DNA from: Cladorhizidae sp. MBARI D1340-BT2
Taxonomy: Eukaryota > Porifera > Demospongiae > Poecilosclerida > Cladorhizidae
Length of the DNA: 64,000 nucleotides
Direction: 5' to 3'
NCBI GenBank assembly: GCA_028752905.1
Contig: JAQNBH010000021.1
Span: 1,086,501 to 1,150,500 of the forward strand
Part shown: one piece after another, positions 38,515 to 50,963 of the stretch
Numbering within the stretch: position 1 is the first letter of the stretch
Layout of the letters: the number at the start of each line of letters is the position of its first letter
Made by a program: the position numbers and the translations under genes
The notes under the pieces: generated by a model
What the model was told of the DNA's origin: nothing
Databases searched by the model: none
Seen by the model: only the letters and a program-made list of their open reading frames with translations

Positions 38515-38580
38515 GATAGGTTTCATTATGTGTTCTCTATCTTGATATTTGCCCTAATTTGGTCTATAATATGTTTCTCA

Positions 38581-38595
38581 TTTTTTCCCAAAAAA
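38581..38595. other. T-C-A tract of constant 15-bp length
   Basis: The tract is T6C3A6 in this monomer. Elsewhere it is T5C4A6 (e.g. near 12175), T4C5A6 (near 11264), T4C6A5 (near 1278), T3C7A5 (near 3992), T6C4A5 (near 24013) or T5C5A5 (near 39492). In all of these the sum is 15. The only exception I found is T5C6A6 (17 bp) at 16733-16749. Confidence 0.85.
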
Positions 38596-38772
38596 TCTTG
38601 TTATTTTGCCGTAAAGCTCATAACTTTTCTACACTTTACCCCAAAAAGATAATTTTTATATCATCGGATAGCCCTTCTAATTATCTGTCTTTTGTACGTG
38701 CCAAAATATTGAGTACTCTAAGTATTAGCAAGTTATGGTGATTTGAAGTGGTAAGGTTTGCGATCTTTCCTG

Positions 38773-38855
38773 GCGTTTTCCAGTTGCCAAAGCGGTGGCC
38801 TGCCAGTGAAAAACCACTACATTTATTGATAATCTGTTGACATGTTGCAGATAAG
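38773..38855. other. Invariant core segment, 83 bp
   Basis: From GCGTTTTCCAG to GCAGATAAG I noticed no variant in any of the monomers, whatever their X, Y or Z class, while the flanking 100 bp carries many class-specific SNPs. It includes the relatively GC-rich AAAGCGGTGGCCTGCCAGTG. Selective constraint (a protein-binding site) or simple chance in a young array are both possible. No known satellite-binding motif was recognised. Confidence 0.6.
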
Positions 38856-39451
38856 GGCCTTCTCTATCAGTTGACAAAATCTGGGACTTTGGTCTTGTTA
38901 ATTAGGGCAGTTATGAATTGTACTCTTACTTGATGCTAAACATGTTAGCTTCGTAGATTATCCACACTTCACTGAATAGACTTGATGTATAGCTATTAAG
39001 ATAGGACTCTCTAAGTGCTCTCTCTTGATACCAAACATCCATATATTCTGCACACTTCACTGTAATGGACTTGCAAGATAGGTATCTCTCAGTGTTCTCT
39101 ATCTTGAGCTAAATATGTTAGCTTCATAGATTCTCCACACTTCACTGAATAGAGTTGATATATAGCTCTAAAGGTAGGCCTCTCTCTGTTCTCTCTCTTG
39201 ATACCAAACATCCGTATATTCTGCATACATAGAATCACAAGATAGGTTTCTCTATGTGTTCTCTATCTTGATGCTAAACAGGTTAGCTTCATAGATTCTC
39301 CACACTTCACTGTATAAACTTGATATATAGCTATTAAGATAGGTCTCTCCCTGTGCTCTCTGTTGATATCAAACATCCATAATATTCTGCACACTTCACT
39401 GTAATGGACTTGATATGATTCGAATGATAGGTTTCATTATGTGTTCTCTAT

Positions 39452-39839
39452 CTTGATATTTGCCCTAATTTGGTCTATAATATGTTTCTCATTTTTCCCC
39501 CAAAAATCTTGCTTTTTTGCCGTAAAGCTCATAACTTTTCTACACTTTATCCAAAAAAGATAATTTTTATATTACTGAATAGCCCTTCTAATTATCTGTC
39601 TTTTGTACGTGCCAAAATTTTGTGTACTCTAAGTATTAGCAAGTTATGGTGATTTGAAGTGGTAAGGTTTGCGATCTTTCCTGGCGTTTTCCAGTTGCCA
39701 AAGCGGTGGCCTGCCAGTGAAAAACCACTACATTTATTGATAATCTGTTGACATGTTGCAGATAAGGACCTTCTCTATCAGTTGACAAAATCTGGCACTT
39801 TGGTCTTGTTAATTAGGGCAGTTATGAATTGTAATCTTA
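39452..39839. repeat. Y-type core (HOR monomer 1)
   Basis: Y marker set with a T5C5A5 tract. It is preceded by the private AAATATG variant at 39111 and repeated at 52196-52583 in the second HOR copy. Confidence 0.85.
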
Positions 39840-41271
39840 CTTGATGCTAAACATGTTAGCTTCGTAGATTATCCACACCACTGAATAGACTTGATGTATA
39901 GCTATTAAGATAGGACTCTCTAAGTGCTCTCTCTTGATACCAAACATCCATATATTCTGCACACTTCACTGTAATGGACTTGCAAGATAGGTATCTCTCA
40001 GTGTTCTCTATCTTGAGCTAAACATGTTAGCTTCATAGATTCTCCACACTTCACTGAATAGAGTTGATATATAGCTCTAAAGGTAGGCCTCTCTCCGTTC
40101 TCTCTCTTGATACCAAACATCCGTATATTCTGCATACATAGAATCACAAGATAGGTTTCTCTATGTGTTCTCTATCTTGATGCTAAACAGGTTAGCTTCA
40201 TAGATTCTCCACACTTCACTGTATAAACTTGATATATAGCTATTAAGATAGGTCTCTCCCTGTGCTCTCTGTTGATATCAAACATCCATAATATTCTGCA
40301 CACTTCACTGTAATGGACTTGATATGATTCGAATGATAGGTTTCATTATGTGTTCTCTATCTTGATATTTGCCCTAATTTGGTCTATAATATGTTTCTCA
40401 TTTTTTCCCAAAAAATCTTGTTATTTTGCCGTAAAGCTCATAACTTTTCTACACTTTACCCCAAAAAGATAATTTTTATATCATCGGATAGCCCTTCTAA
40501 TTATCTGTCTTTTGTACGTGCCAAAATATTGAGTACTCTAAGTATTAGCAAGTTATGGTGATTTGAAGTGGTAAGGTTTGCGATCTTTCCTGGCGTTTTC
40601 CAGTTGCCAAAGCGGTGGCCTGCCAGTGAAAAACCACTACATTTATTGATAATCTGTTGACATGTTGCAGATAAGGGCCTTCTCTATCAGTTGACAAAAT
40701 CTGGGACTTTGGTCTTGTTAATTAGGGCAGTTATGAATTGTACTCTTACTTGATGCTAAACATGTTAGCTTCGTAGATTATCCACACTTCACTGAATAGA
40801 CTTGATGTATAGCTATTAAGATAGGACTCTCTAAGTGCTCTCTCTTGATACCAAACATCCATATATTCTGCACACTTCACTGTAATGGACTTGCAAGATA
40901 GGTATCTCTCAGTGTTCTCTATCTTGAGCTAAACATGTTAGCTTCATAGATTCTCCACACTTCACTGAATAGAGTTGATATATAGCTCTAAAGGTAGGCC
41001 TCTCTCTGTTCTCTCTCTTGATACCAAACATCCGTATATTCTGCATACATAGAATCACAAGATAGGTTTCTCTATGTGTTCTCTATCTTGATGCTAAACA
41101 GGTTAGCTTCATAGATTCTCCACACTTCACTGTATAAACTTGATATATAGCTATTAAGATAGGTCTCTCCCTGTGCTCTCTGTTGATATCAAACATCCAT
41201 AATATTCTGCACACTTCACTGTAATGGACTTGATATGATTCGAATGATAGGTTTCATTATGTGTTCTCTAT

Positions 41272-41659
41272 CTTGATATTTGCCCTAATTTGGTCTATAA
41301 TATGTTTCTCATTTTTTCCCCAAAAATCTTGCTTTTTTGCCGTAAAGCTCATAACTTTTCTACACTTTATCTAAAAAAGATAATTTTTATATCACCGAAT
41401 AGCCCTTCTAATTATCTGTCTTTTGTACGTGCCAAAATTTTGTGTACTCTAAGTATTAGCAAGTTATGGTGATTTGAAGTGGTAAGGTTTGCGATCTTTC
41501 CTGGCGTTTTCCAGTTGCCAAAGCGGTGGCCTGCCAGTGAAAAACCACTACATTTATTGATAATCTGTTGACATGTTGCAGATAAGGACCTTCTCTATCA
41601 GTTGACAAAATCTGGCACTTTGGTCTTGTTAATTAGGGCAGTTATGAATTGTAATCTTA
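41272..41659. repeat. Y-type core, CACCGAATA subtype (HOR monomer 3)
   Basis: Has TTATCTAAAAAAG and ATCACCGAATA rather than TTATCCAAAAAAG and ATTACTGAATA. The same subtype occurs at 1239-1626, at the far end of the window, and at 54016-54403 in the second HOR copy. Confidence 0.85.
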
Positions 41660-42565
41660 CTTGATGCTAAACATGTTAGCTTCGTAGATTATCCACACCA
41701 CTGAATAGACTTGATGTATAGCTATTAAGATAGGACTCTCTAAGTGCTCTCTCTTGATACCAAACATCCATATATTCTGCACACTTCACTGTAATGGACT
41801 TGCAAGATAGGTATCTCTCAGTGTTCTCTATCTTGAGCTAAACATGTTAGCTTCATAGATTCTCCACACTTCACTGAATAGAGTTGATATATAGCTCTAA
41901 AGGTAGGCCTCTCTCTGTTCTCTCTCTTGATACCAAACATCCGTATATTCTGCATACATAGAATCACAAGATAGGTTTCTCTATGTGTTCTCTATCTTGA
42001 TGCTAAACAGGTTAGCTTCATAGATTCTCCACACTTCACTGTATAAACTTGATATATAGCTATTAAGATAGGTCTCTCCCTGTGCTCTCTGTTGATATCA
42101 AACATCCATAATATTCTGCATACTTCACTGTAATGGACTTGATATGATTCGAATGATAGGTTTCATTATGTGTTCTCTATCTTGATATTTGCCCTAATTT
42201 GGTCTATATGTTTCTCATTTTTCCCCAAAAAATCTTGTTATTTTGCCGTAAAGCTCATAACTTTTCTACACTTTACCCCAAAAAGATAATTTTTATATCA
42301 TCGGATAGCCCTTCTAATTATCTGTCTTTTGTACGTGCCAAAATATTGAGTACTCTAAGTATTAGCAAGTTATGATGATTTGAAGTGGTAAGGTTTGCGA
42401 TCTTTCCTGGCGTTTTCCAGTTGCCAAAGCGGTGGCCTGCCAGTGAAAAACCACTACATTTATTGATAATCTGTTGACATGTTGCAGATAAGGGCCTTCT
42501 CTATCAGTTGACAAAATCTGGGACTTTGGTCTTGTTAATTAGGGCAGTTATGAATTGTAATCTTA

Positions 42566-45500
42566 CTTGATGCTAAACATGTTAGCTTCGTAGATTATCC
42601 ACACTTCACTGAATAGACTTGATGTATAGCTATTAAGATAGGACTCTCTAACTGCTCTCTCTTGATACCAAACATCCATATTATATTCTGCACACTTCAC
42701 TGTAATGGACTTGCAAGATAGGTATCTCTCAGTGTTCTCTATCTTGAGCTAAACATGTTAGCTTCATAGATTCTCCACACTTCACTGAATAGACTTGATA
42801 TATAGCTCTAAAGGTAGGCCTCTCTCTGTTCTCTCTCTTGATACCATACGTCCGTATATTCTGCATACATAGAATCACAAGATAGGATTCTCTATGTGTT
42901 CTCTATCTTGATGCTAAACAGGTTAGCTTCATAGATTCTCCACACTTCACTGTATAAACTTGATATATAGCTATTAAGATAGGTCTCTCCCTGTGCTCTC
43001 TGTTGATATCAAACATCCATAATATTCTGCATACTTCACTGTAATGGACTTGATATGATTCGAATGATAGGTTTCATTATGTGTTCTCTATCTTGATATT
43101 TGCCATAATTTGGTCTATATGTTTCTCATTTTTCCCCAAAAAATCTTGTTATTTTGCCGTAAAGCTCATAACTTTTCTACACTTTACCCCAAAAAGATAA
43201 TTTTTATATCATCGGATAGCCCTTCTAATTATCTGTCTTTTGTACGTGCCAAAATATTGAGTACTCTAAGTATTAGCAAGTTATGGTGATTTGAAGTGGT
43301 AAGGTTTGCGATCTTTCCTGGCGTTTTCCAGTTGCCAAAGCGGTGGCCTGCCAGTGAAAAACCACTACATTTATTGATAATCTGTTGACATGTTGCAGAT
43401 AAGGGCCTTCTCTATCAGTTGACAAAATCTGGGACTTTGGTCTTGTTAATTAGGGCAGTTATGAATTGTACTCTTACTTGATGCTAAACATGTTAGCTTC
43501 GTAGATTATCCACACTTCACTGAATAGACTTGATGTATAGCTATTAAGATAGGACTCTCTAAGTGCTCTCTCTTGATACCAAACATCCATATATTCTGCA
43601 CACTTCACTGTAATGGACTTGCAAGATAGGTATCTCTCAGTGTTCTCTATCTTGAGCTAAACATGTTAGCTTCATAGATTCTCCACACTTCACTGAATAG
43701 AGTTGATATATAGCTCTAAAGGTAGGCCTCTCTCTGTTCTCTCTCTTGATACCAAACATCCGTATATTCTGCATACATAGAATCACAAGATAGGTTTCTC
43801 TATGTGTTCTCTATCTTGATGCTAAACAGGTTAGCTTCATAGATTCTCCACACTTCACTGTATAAACTTGATATATAGCTATTAAGATAGGTCTCTCCCT
43901 GTGCTCTCTGTTGATATCAAACATCCATAATATTCTGCACACTTCACTGTAATGGACTTGATATGATTCGAATGATAGGTTTCATTATGTGTTCTCTATC
44001 TTGATATTTGCCCTAATTTGGTCTATAATATGTTTCTCATTTTTTCCCAAAAAATCTTGTTATTTTGCCGTAAAGCTCATAACTTTTCTACACTTTACCC
44101 CAAAAAGATAATTTTTATATCATCGGATAGCCCTTCTAATTATCTGTCTTTTGTACGTGCCAAAATATTGAGTACTCTAAGTATTAGCAAGTTATGGTGA
44201 TTTGAAGTGGTAAGGTTTGCGATCTTTCCTGGCGTTTTCCAGTTGCCAAAGCGGTGGCCTGCCAGTGAAAAACCACTACATTTATTGATAATCTGTTGAC
44301 ATGTTGCAGATAAGGGCCTTCTCTATCAGTTGACAAAATCTGGGACTTTGGTCTTGTTAATTAGGGCAGTTATGAATTGTACTCTTACTTGATGCTAAAC
44401 ATGTTAGCTTCGTAGATTATCCACACTTCACTGAATAGACTTGATGTATAGCTATTAAGATAGGACTCTCTAAGTGCTCTCTCTTGATACCAAACATCCA
44501 TATATTCTGCACACTTCACTGTAATGGACTTGCAAGATAGGTATCTCTCAGTGTTCTCTATCTTGAGCTAAACATGTTAGCTTCATAGATTCTCCACACT
44601 TCACTGAATAGAGTTGATATATAGCTCTAAAGGTAGGCCTCTCTCTGTTCTCTCTCTTGATACCAAACATCCGTATATTCTGCATACATAGAATCACAAG
44701 ATAGGTTTCTCTATGTGTTCTCTATCTTGATGCTAAACAGGTTAGCTTCATAGATTCTCCACACTTCACTGTATAAACTTGATATATAGCTATTAAGATA
44801 GGTCTCTCCCTGTGCTCTCTGTTGATATCAAACATCCATAATATTCTGCAGACTTCACTGTAATGGACTTGATATGATTCGAATGATAGGTTTCATTATG
44901 TGTTCTCTATCTTGATATTTGCCCTAATTTGGTCTATAATATGTTTCTCATTTTTTCCCAAAAAATCTTGTTATTTTGCCGTAAAGCTCATAACTTTTCT
45001 ACACTTTACCCCAAAAAGATAATTTTTATATCATCGGATAGCCCTTCTAATTATCTGTCTTTTGTACGTGCCAAAATATTGAGTACTCTAAGTATTAGCA
45101 AGTTATGGTGATTTGAAGTGGTAAGGTTTGCGATCTTTCCTGGCGTTTTCCAGTTGCCAAAGCGGTGGCCTGCCAGTGAAAAACCACTACATTTATTGAT
45201 AATCTGTTGACATGTTGCAGATAAGGGCCTTCTCTATCAGTTGACAAAATCTGGGACTTTGGTCTTGTTAATTAGGGCAGTTATGAATTGTACTCTTACT
45301 TGATGCTAAACATGTTAGCTTCGTAGATTATCCACACTTCACTGAATAGACTTGATGTATAGCTATTAAGATAGGACTCTCTAAGTGCTCTCTCTTGATA
45401 CCAAACATCCATATATTCTGCACACTTCACTGTAATGGACTTGCAAGATAGGTATCTCTCAGTGTTCTCTATCTTGAGCTAAACATGTTAGCTTCATAGA
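42566..45500. repeat. Nested duplication in the 14-mer HOR, copy a (offset 5463 bp)
   Basis: Monomers starting at 42566, 43477, 44388 and 45299 correspond to 48029, 48940, 49851 and 50762. The shared rare variant TAACTGCT with the longer CATATTATATTC marks 42566 and 48029. Differences between the copies include ATAGGATTC versus ATAGGTTTC, TGCAGAC versus TGCACAC, and the T-tract variant near 49501, so this duplication is older than the 12,744-bp one. The right limit is approximate. Confidence 0.75.
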
Positions 45501-48028
45501 TTCTCCACACTTCACTGAATAGACTTGATATATAGCTCTAAAGGTAGGCCTCTCTCTGTTCTCTCTCTTGATACCATACGTCCGTATATTCTGCATACAT
45601 AGAATCACAAGATAGGTTTCTCTATGTGTTCTCTATCTTGATGCTAAACAGGTTAGCTTCATAGATTCTCCACACTTCACTGTATAAACTTGATATATAG
45701 CTATTAAGATAGGTCTCTCCCTGTGCTCTCTGTTGATATCAAACATCCATAATATTCTGCACACTTCACTGTAATGGACTTGATATGATTCGAATGATAG
45801 GTTTCATTATGTGTTCTCTATCTTGATATTTGCCCTAATTTGGTCTATAATATGTTTCTCATTTTTTCCCAAAAAATCTTGTTATTTTGCCGTAAAGCTC
45901 ATAACTTTTCTACACTTTACCCCAAAAAGATAATTTTTATATCATCGGATAGCCCTTCTAATTATCTGTCTTTTGTACGTGCCAAAATATTGAGTACTCT
46001 AAGTATTAGCAAGTTATGGTGATTTGAAGTGGTAAGGTTTGCGATCTTTCCTGGCGTTTTCCAGTTGCCAAAGCGGTGGCCTGCCAGTGAAAAACCACTA
46101 CATTTATTGATAATCTGTTGACATGTTGCAGATAAGGGCCTTCTCTATCAGTTGACAAAATCTGGGACTTTGGTCTTGTTAATTAGGGCAGTTATGAATT
46201 GTACTCTTACTTGATGCTAAACATGTTAGCTTCGTAGATTATCCACACTTCACTGAATAGACTTGATGTATAGCTATTAAGATAGGACTCTCTAAGTGCT
46301 CTCTCTTGATACCAAACATCCATATATTCTGCACACTTCACTGTAATGGACTTGCAAGATAGGTATCTCTCAGTGTTCTCTATCTTGAGCTAAACATGTT
46401 AGCTTCATAGATTCTCCACACTTCACTGAATAGAGTTGATATATAGCTCTAAAGGTAGGCCTCTCTCTGTTCTCTCTCTTGATACCAAACATCCGTATAT
46501 TCTGCATACATAGAATCACAAGATAGGTTTCTCTATGTGTTCTCTATCTTGATGCTAAACAGGTTAGCTTCATAGATTCTCCACACTTCACTGTATAAAC
46601 TTGATATATAGCTATTAAGATAGGTCTCTCCCTGTGCTCTCTGTTGATATCAAACATCCATAATATTCTGCACACTTCACTGTAATGGACTTGATATGAT
46701 TCGAATGATAGGTTTCATTATGTGTTCTCTATCTTGATATTTGCCCTAATTTGGTCTATAATATGTTTCTCATTTTTTCCCAAAAAATCTTGTTATTTTG
46801 CCGTAAAGCTCATAACTTTTCTACACTTTACCCCAAAAAGATAATTTTTATATCATCGGATAGCCCTTCTAATTATCTGTCTTTTGTACGTGCCAAAATA
46901 TTGAGTACTCTAAGTATTAGCAAGTTATGGTGATTTGAAGTGGTAAGGTTTGCGATCTTTCCTGGCGTTTTCCAGTTGCCAAAGCGGTGGCCTGCCAGTG
47001 AAAAACCACTACATTTATTGATAATCTGTTGACATGTTGCAGATAAGGGCCTTCTCTATCAGTTGACAAAATCTGGGACTTTGGTCTTGTTAATTAGGGC
47101 AGTTATGAATTGTACTCTTACTTGATGCTAAACATGTTAGCTTCGTAGATTATCCACACTTCACTGAATAGACTTGATGTATAGCTATTAAGATAGGACT
47201 CTCTAAGTGCTCTCTCTTGATACCAAACATCCATATATTCTGCACACTTCACTGTAATGGACTTGCAAGATAGGTATCTCTCAGTGTTCTCTATCTTGAG
47301 CTAAACATGTTAGCTTCATAGATTCTCCACACTTCACTGAATAGACTTGATATATAGCTCTAAAGGTAGGCCTCTCTCTGTTCTCTCTCTTGATACCATA
47401 CGTCCGTATATTCTGCATACATAGAATCACAAGATAGGTTTCTCTATGTGTTCTCTATCTTGATGCTAAACAGGTTAGCTTCATAGATTCTCCACACTTC
47501 ACTGTATAAACTTGATATATAGCTATTAAGATAGGTCTCTCCCTGTGCTCTCTGTTGATATCAAACATCCATAATATTCTGCATACTTCACTGTAATGGA
47601 CTTGATATGATTCGAATGATAGGTTTCATTATGTGTTCTCTATCTTGATATTTGCCATAATTTGGTCTATATGTTTCTCATTTTTCCCCAAAAAATCTTG
47701 TTATTTTGCCGTAAAGCTCATAACTTTTCTACACTTTACCCCAAAAAGATAATTTTTATATCATCGGATAGCCCTTCTAATTATCTGTCTTTTGTACGTG
47801 CCAAAATATTGAGTACTCTAAGTATTAGCAAGTTATGATGATTTGAAGTGGTAAGGTTTGCGATCTTTCCTGGCGTTTTCCAGTTGCCAAAGCGGTGGCC
47901 TGCCAGTGAAAAACCACTACATTTATTGATAATCTGTTGACATGTTGCAGATAAGGGCCTTCTCTATCAGTTGACAAAATCTGGGACTTTGGTCTTGTTA
48001 ATTAGGGCAGTTATGAATTGTAATCTTA

Positions 48029-50963
48029 CTTGATGCTAAACATGTTAGCTTCGTAGATTATCCACACTTCACTGAATAGACTTGATGTATAGCTATTAAG
48101 ATAGGACTCTCTAACTGCTCTCTCTTGATACCAAACATCCATATTATATTCTGCACACTTCACTGTAATGGACTTGCAAGATAGGTATCTCTCAGTGTTC
48201 TCTATCTTGAGCTAAACATGTTAGCTTCATAGATTCTCCACACTTCACTGAATAGACTTGATATATAGCTCTAAAGGTAGGCCTCTCTCTGTTCTCTCTC
48301 TTGATACCATACGTCCGTATATTCTGCATACATAGAATCACAAGATAGGTTTCTCTATGTGTTCTCTATCTTGATGCTAAACAGGTTAGCTTCATAGATT
48401 CTCCACACTTCACTGTATAAACTTGATATATAGCTATTAAGATAGGTCTCTCCCTGTGCTCTCTGTTGATATCAAACATCCATAATATTCTGCATACTTC
48501 ACTGTAATGGACTTGATATGATTCGAATGATAGGTTTCATTATGTGTTCTCTATCTTGATATTTGCCATAATTTGGTCTATATGTTTCTCATTTTTCCCC
48601 AAAAAATCTTGTTATTTTGCCGTAAAGCTCATAACTTTTCTACACTTTACCCCAAAAAGATAATTTTTATATCATCGGATAGCCCTTCTAATTATCTGTC
48701 TTTTGTACGTGCCAAAATATTGAGTACTCTAAGTATTAGCAAGTTATGGTGATTTGAAGTGGTAAGGTTTGCGATCTTTCCTGGCGTTTTCCAGTTGCCA
48801 AAGCGGTGGCCTGCCAGTGAAAAACCACTACATTTATTGATAATCTGTTGACATGTTGCAGATAAGGGCCTTCTCTATCAGTTGACAAAATCTGGGACTT
48901 TGGTCTTGTTAATTAGGGCAGTTATGAATTGTACTCTTACTTGATGCTAAACATGTTAGCTTCGTAGATTATCCACACTTCACTGAATAGACTTGATGTA
49001 TAGCTATTAAGATAGGACTCTCTAAGTGCTCTCTCTTGATACCAAACATCCATATATTCTGCACACTTCACTGTAATGGACTTGCAAGATAGGTATCTCT
49101 CAGTGTTCTCTATCTTGAGCTAAACATGTTAGCTTCATAGATTCTCCACACTTCACTGAATAGAGTTGATATATAGCTCTAAAGGTAGGCCTCTCTCTGT
49201 TCTCTCTCTTGATACCAAACATCCGTATATTCTGCATACATAGAATCACAAGATAGGTTTCTCTATGTGTTCTCTATCTTGATGCTAAACAGGTTAGCTT
49301 CATAGATTCTCCACACTTCACTGTATAAACTTGATATATAGCTATTAAGATAGGTCTCTCCCTGTGCTCTCTGTTGATATCAAACATCCATAATATTCTG
49401 CACACTTCACTGTAATGGACTTGATATGATTCGAATGATAGGTTTCATTATGTGTTCTCTATCTTGATATTTGCCCTAATTTGGTCTATAATATGTTTCT
49501 AATTTTTTCCCAAAAAATCTTGTTATTTTGCCGTAAAGCTCATAACTTTTCTACACTTTACCCCAAAAAGATAATTTTTATATCATCGGATAGCCCTTCT
49601 AATTATCTGTCTTTTGTACGTGCCAAAATATTGAGTACTCTAAGTATTAGCAAGTTATGGTGATTTGAAGTGGTAAGGTTTGCGATCTTTCCTGGCGTTT
49701 TCCAGTTGCCAAAGCGGTGGCCTGCCAGTGAAAAACCACTACATTTATTGATAATCTGTTGACATGTTGCAGATAAGGGCCTTCTCTATCAGTTGACAAA
49801 ATCTGGGACTTTGGTCTTGTTAATTAGGGCAGTTATGAATTGTACTCTTACTTGATGCTAAACATGTTAGCTTCGTAGATTATCCACACTTCACTGAATA
49901 GACTTGATGTATAGCTATTAAGATAGGACTCTCTAAGTGCTCTCTCTTGATACCAAACATCCATATATTCTGCACACTTCACTGTAATGGACTTGCAAGA
50001 TAGGTATCTCTCAGTGTTCTCTATCTTGAGCTAAACATGTTAGCTTCATAGATTCTCCACACTTCACTGAATAGAGTTGATATATAGCTCTAAAGGTAGG
50101 CCTCTCTCTGTTCTCTCTCTTGATACCAAACATCCGTATATTCTGCATACATAGAATCACAAGATAGGTTTCTCTATGTGTTCTCTATCTTGATGCTAAA
50201 CAGGTTAGCTTCATAGATTCTCCACACTTCACTGTATAAACTTGATATATAGCTATTAAGATAGGTCTCTCCCTGTGCTCTCTGTTGATATCAAACATCC
50301 ATAATATTCTGCACACTTCACTGTAATGGACTTGATATGATTCGAATGATAGGTTTCATTATGTGTTCTCTATCTTGATATTTGCCCTAATTTGGTCTAT
50401 AATATGTTTCTCATTTTTTCCCAAAAAATCTTGTTATTTTGCCGTAAAGCTCATAACTTTTCTACACTTTACCCCCAAAAGATAATTTTTATATCATCGG
50501 ATAGCCCTTCTAATTATCTGTCTTTTGTACGTGCCAAAATATTGAGTACTCTAAGTATTAGCAAGTTATGGTGATTTGAAGTGGTAAGGTTTGCGATCTT
50601 TCCTGGCGTTTTCCAGTTGCCAAAGCGGTGGCCTGCCAGTGAAAAACCACTACATTTATTGATAATCTGTTGACATGTTGCAGATAAGGGCCTTCTCTAT
50701 CAGTTGACAAAATCTGGGACTTTGGTCTTGTTAATTAGGGCAGTTATGAATTGTACTCTTACTTGATGCTAAACATGTTAGCTTCGTAGATTATCCACAC
50801 TTCACTGAATAGACTTGATGTATAGCTATTAAGATAGGACTCTCTAAGTGCTCTCTCTTGATACCAAACATCCATATATTCTGCACACTTCACTGTAATG
50901 GACTTGCAAGATAGGTATCTCTCAGTGTTCTCTATCTTGAGCTAAACATGTTAGCTTCATAGA
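48029..50963. repeat. Nested duplication in the 14-mer HOR, copy b (offset 5463 bp)
   Basis: Partner of 42566-45500. It carries two private changes of its own: TTCTAATTTTTT near 49498 and ACCCCCAAAAG near 50471. Both are repeated in the second HOR copy, so they arose before the 12,744-bp duplication. Confidence 0.75.

Larger units (their letters stand above)
38356..38540. repeat. Sub-repeat 3 (185 bp; half-units 95 + 90)
   Basis: Half-unit 3a is 38356-38450 (opens CTTGATGCTAAACAGG) and 3b is 38451-38540 (opens GTTGATATCAAACATCC). Half 3b is extended by a segment containing ATTCGAAT absent from the other b halves. The final CTCTATCTTGAT word leads straight into the core, as if a seventh half-unit had begun. 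Confidence 0.85.
37733..38928. repeat. Left extension of the 12,744-bp HOR match
   Basis: From about 37,733 the sequence matches 50,477 onwards at the HOR offset. Immediately left, position 37732 is A where the equivalent base at 50476 is C (ACCCCAAAAAG versus ACCCCCAAAAG). Farther left the haplotypes diverge clearly: CTCTCCGTT near 37363 versus CTCTCTGTT, and a Y core at 36719-37106 where the equivalent core is X type. This marks the left limit of the amplified block. Confidence 0.8.
38018..38928. repeat. Reference 911-bp monomer (X type)
   Basis: A typical complete unit used for internal coordinates. Positions 1-523 are three tandem sub-repeats and 524-911 a non-repeated core. Length variants are explained by a few recurrent indels: GGTCTATAATATG versus GGTCTATATG (3 bp), CATATTATATTC versus CATATATTC (3 bp), GATTTGTACTACTC versus GAATTGTACTC (3 bp), CACTTCACTG versus CACCACTG (2 bp), and the 23-bp deletion. 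These account for the 888, 906, 908, 909 and 914 lengths. The 913-bp unit at 16170 is explained by its 17-bp T-C-A tract. Orientation is constant throughout the array. Confidence 0.95.
38541..38928. repeat. Monomer core (388 bp, non-repeated)
   Basis: This part does not resemble the half-units. X cores have CTTGTTATTTT, ATCATCGGATA, TATTGAGTAC, AAGGGCC, CTGGGAC and GTACTC. Y cores have CTTGCTTTTTT, TTACTGAATA or CACCGAATA, TTTTGTGTAC, AAGGACC, CTGGCAC and GTAATC. Z cores have ACCGGATA with GAATATT. The core also holds short frames of about 60 codons that are not credible genes. Its origin (unrelated insertion, or fully diverged half-units) cannot be told from the sequence. Confidence 0.85.

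Noticed and set aside
38018..38540. CENP-B-box or other known centromere-protein motif in the sub-repeats.
   Set aside because: I found no match to the CENP-B box pattern (TTCG....A..CGGG) in the sub-repeats or core. Centromere identity therefore rests only on array structure.
38786..38820. Possible hairpin in the GC-richer part of the core (TGGCCTGCCA and AGTG/CACT arms).
   Set aside because: Stems are only four base pairs, with a two-base loop in one case, and there is no following T-run. Too weak to call a terminator or structured RNA.
38831..38890. TTGACA-like words (CTGTTGACATG and AGTTGACAAAA) resembling bacterial -35 promoter boxes.
   Set aside because: No matching -10 element with proper spacing leads to any gene, and the array shows no bacterial gene context.
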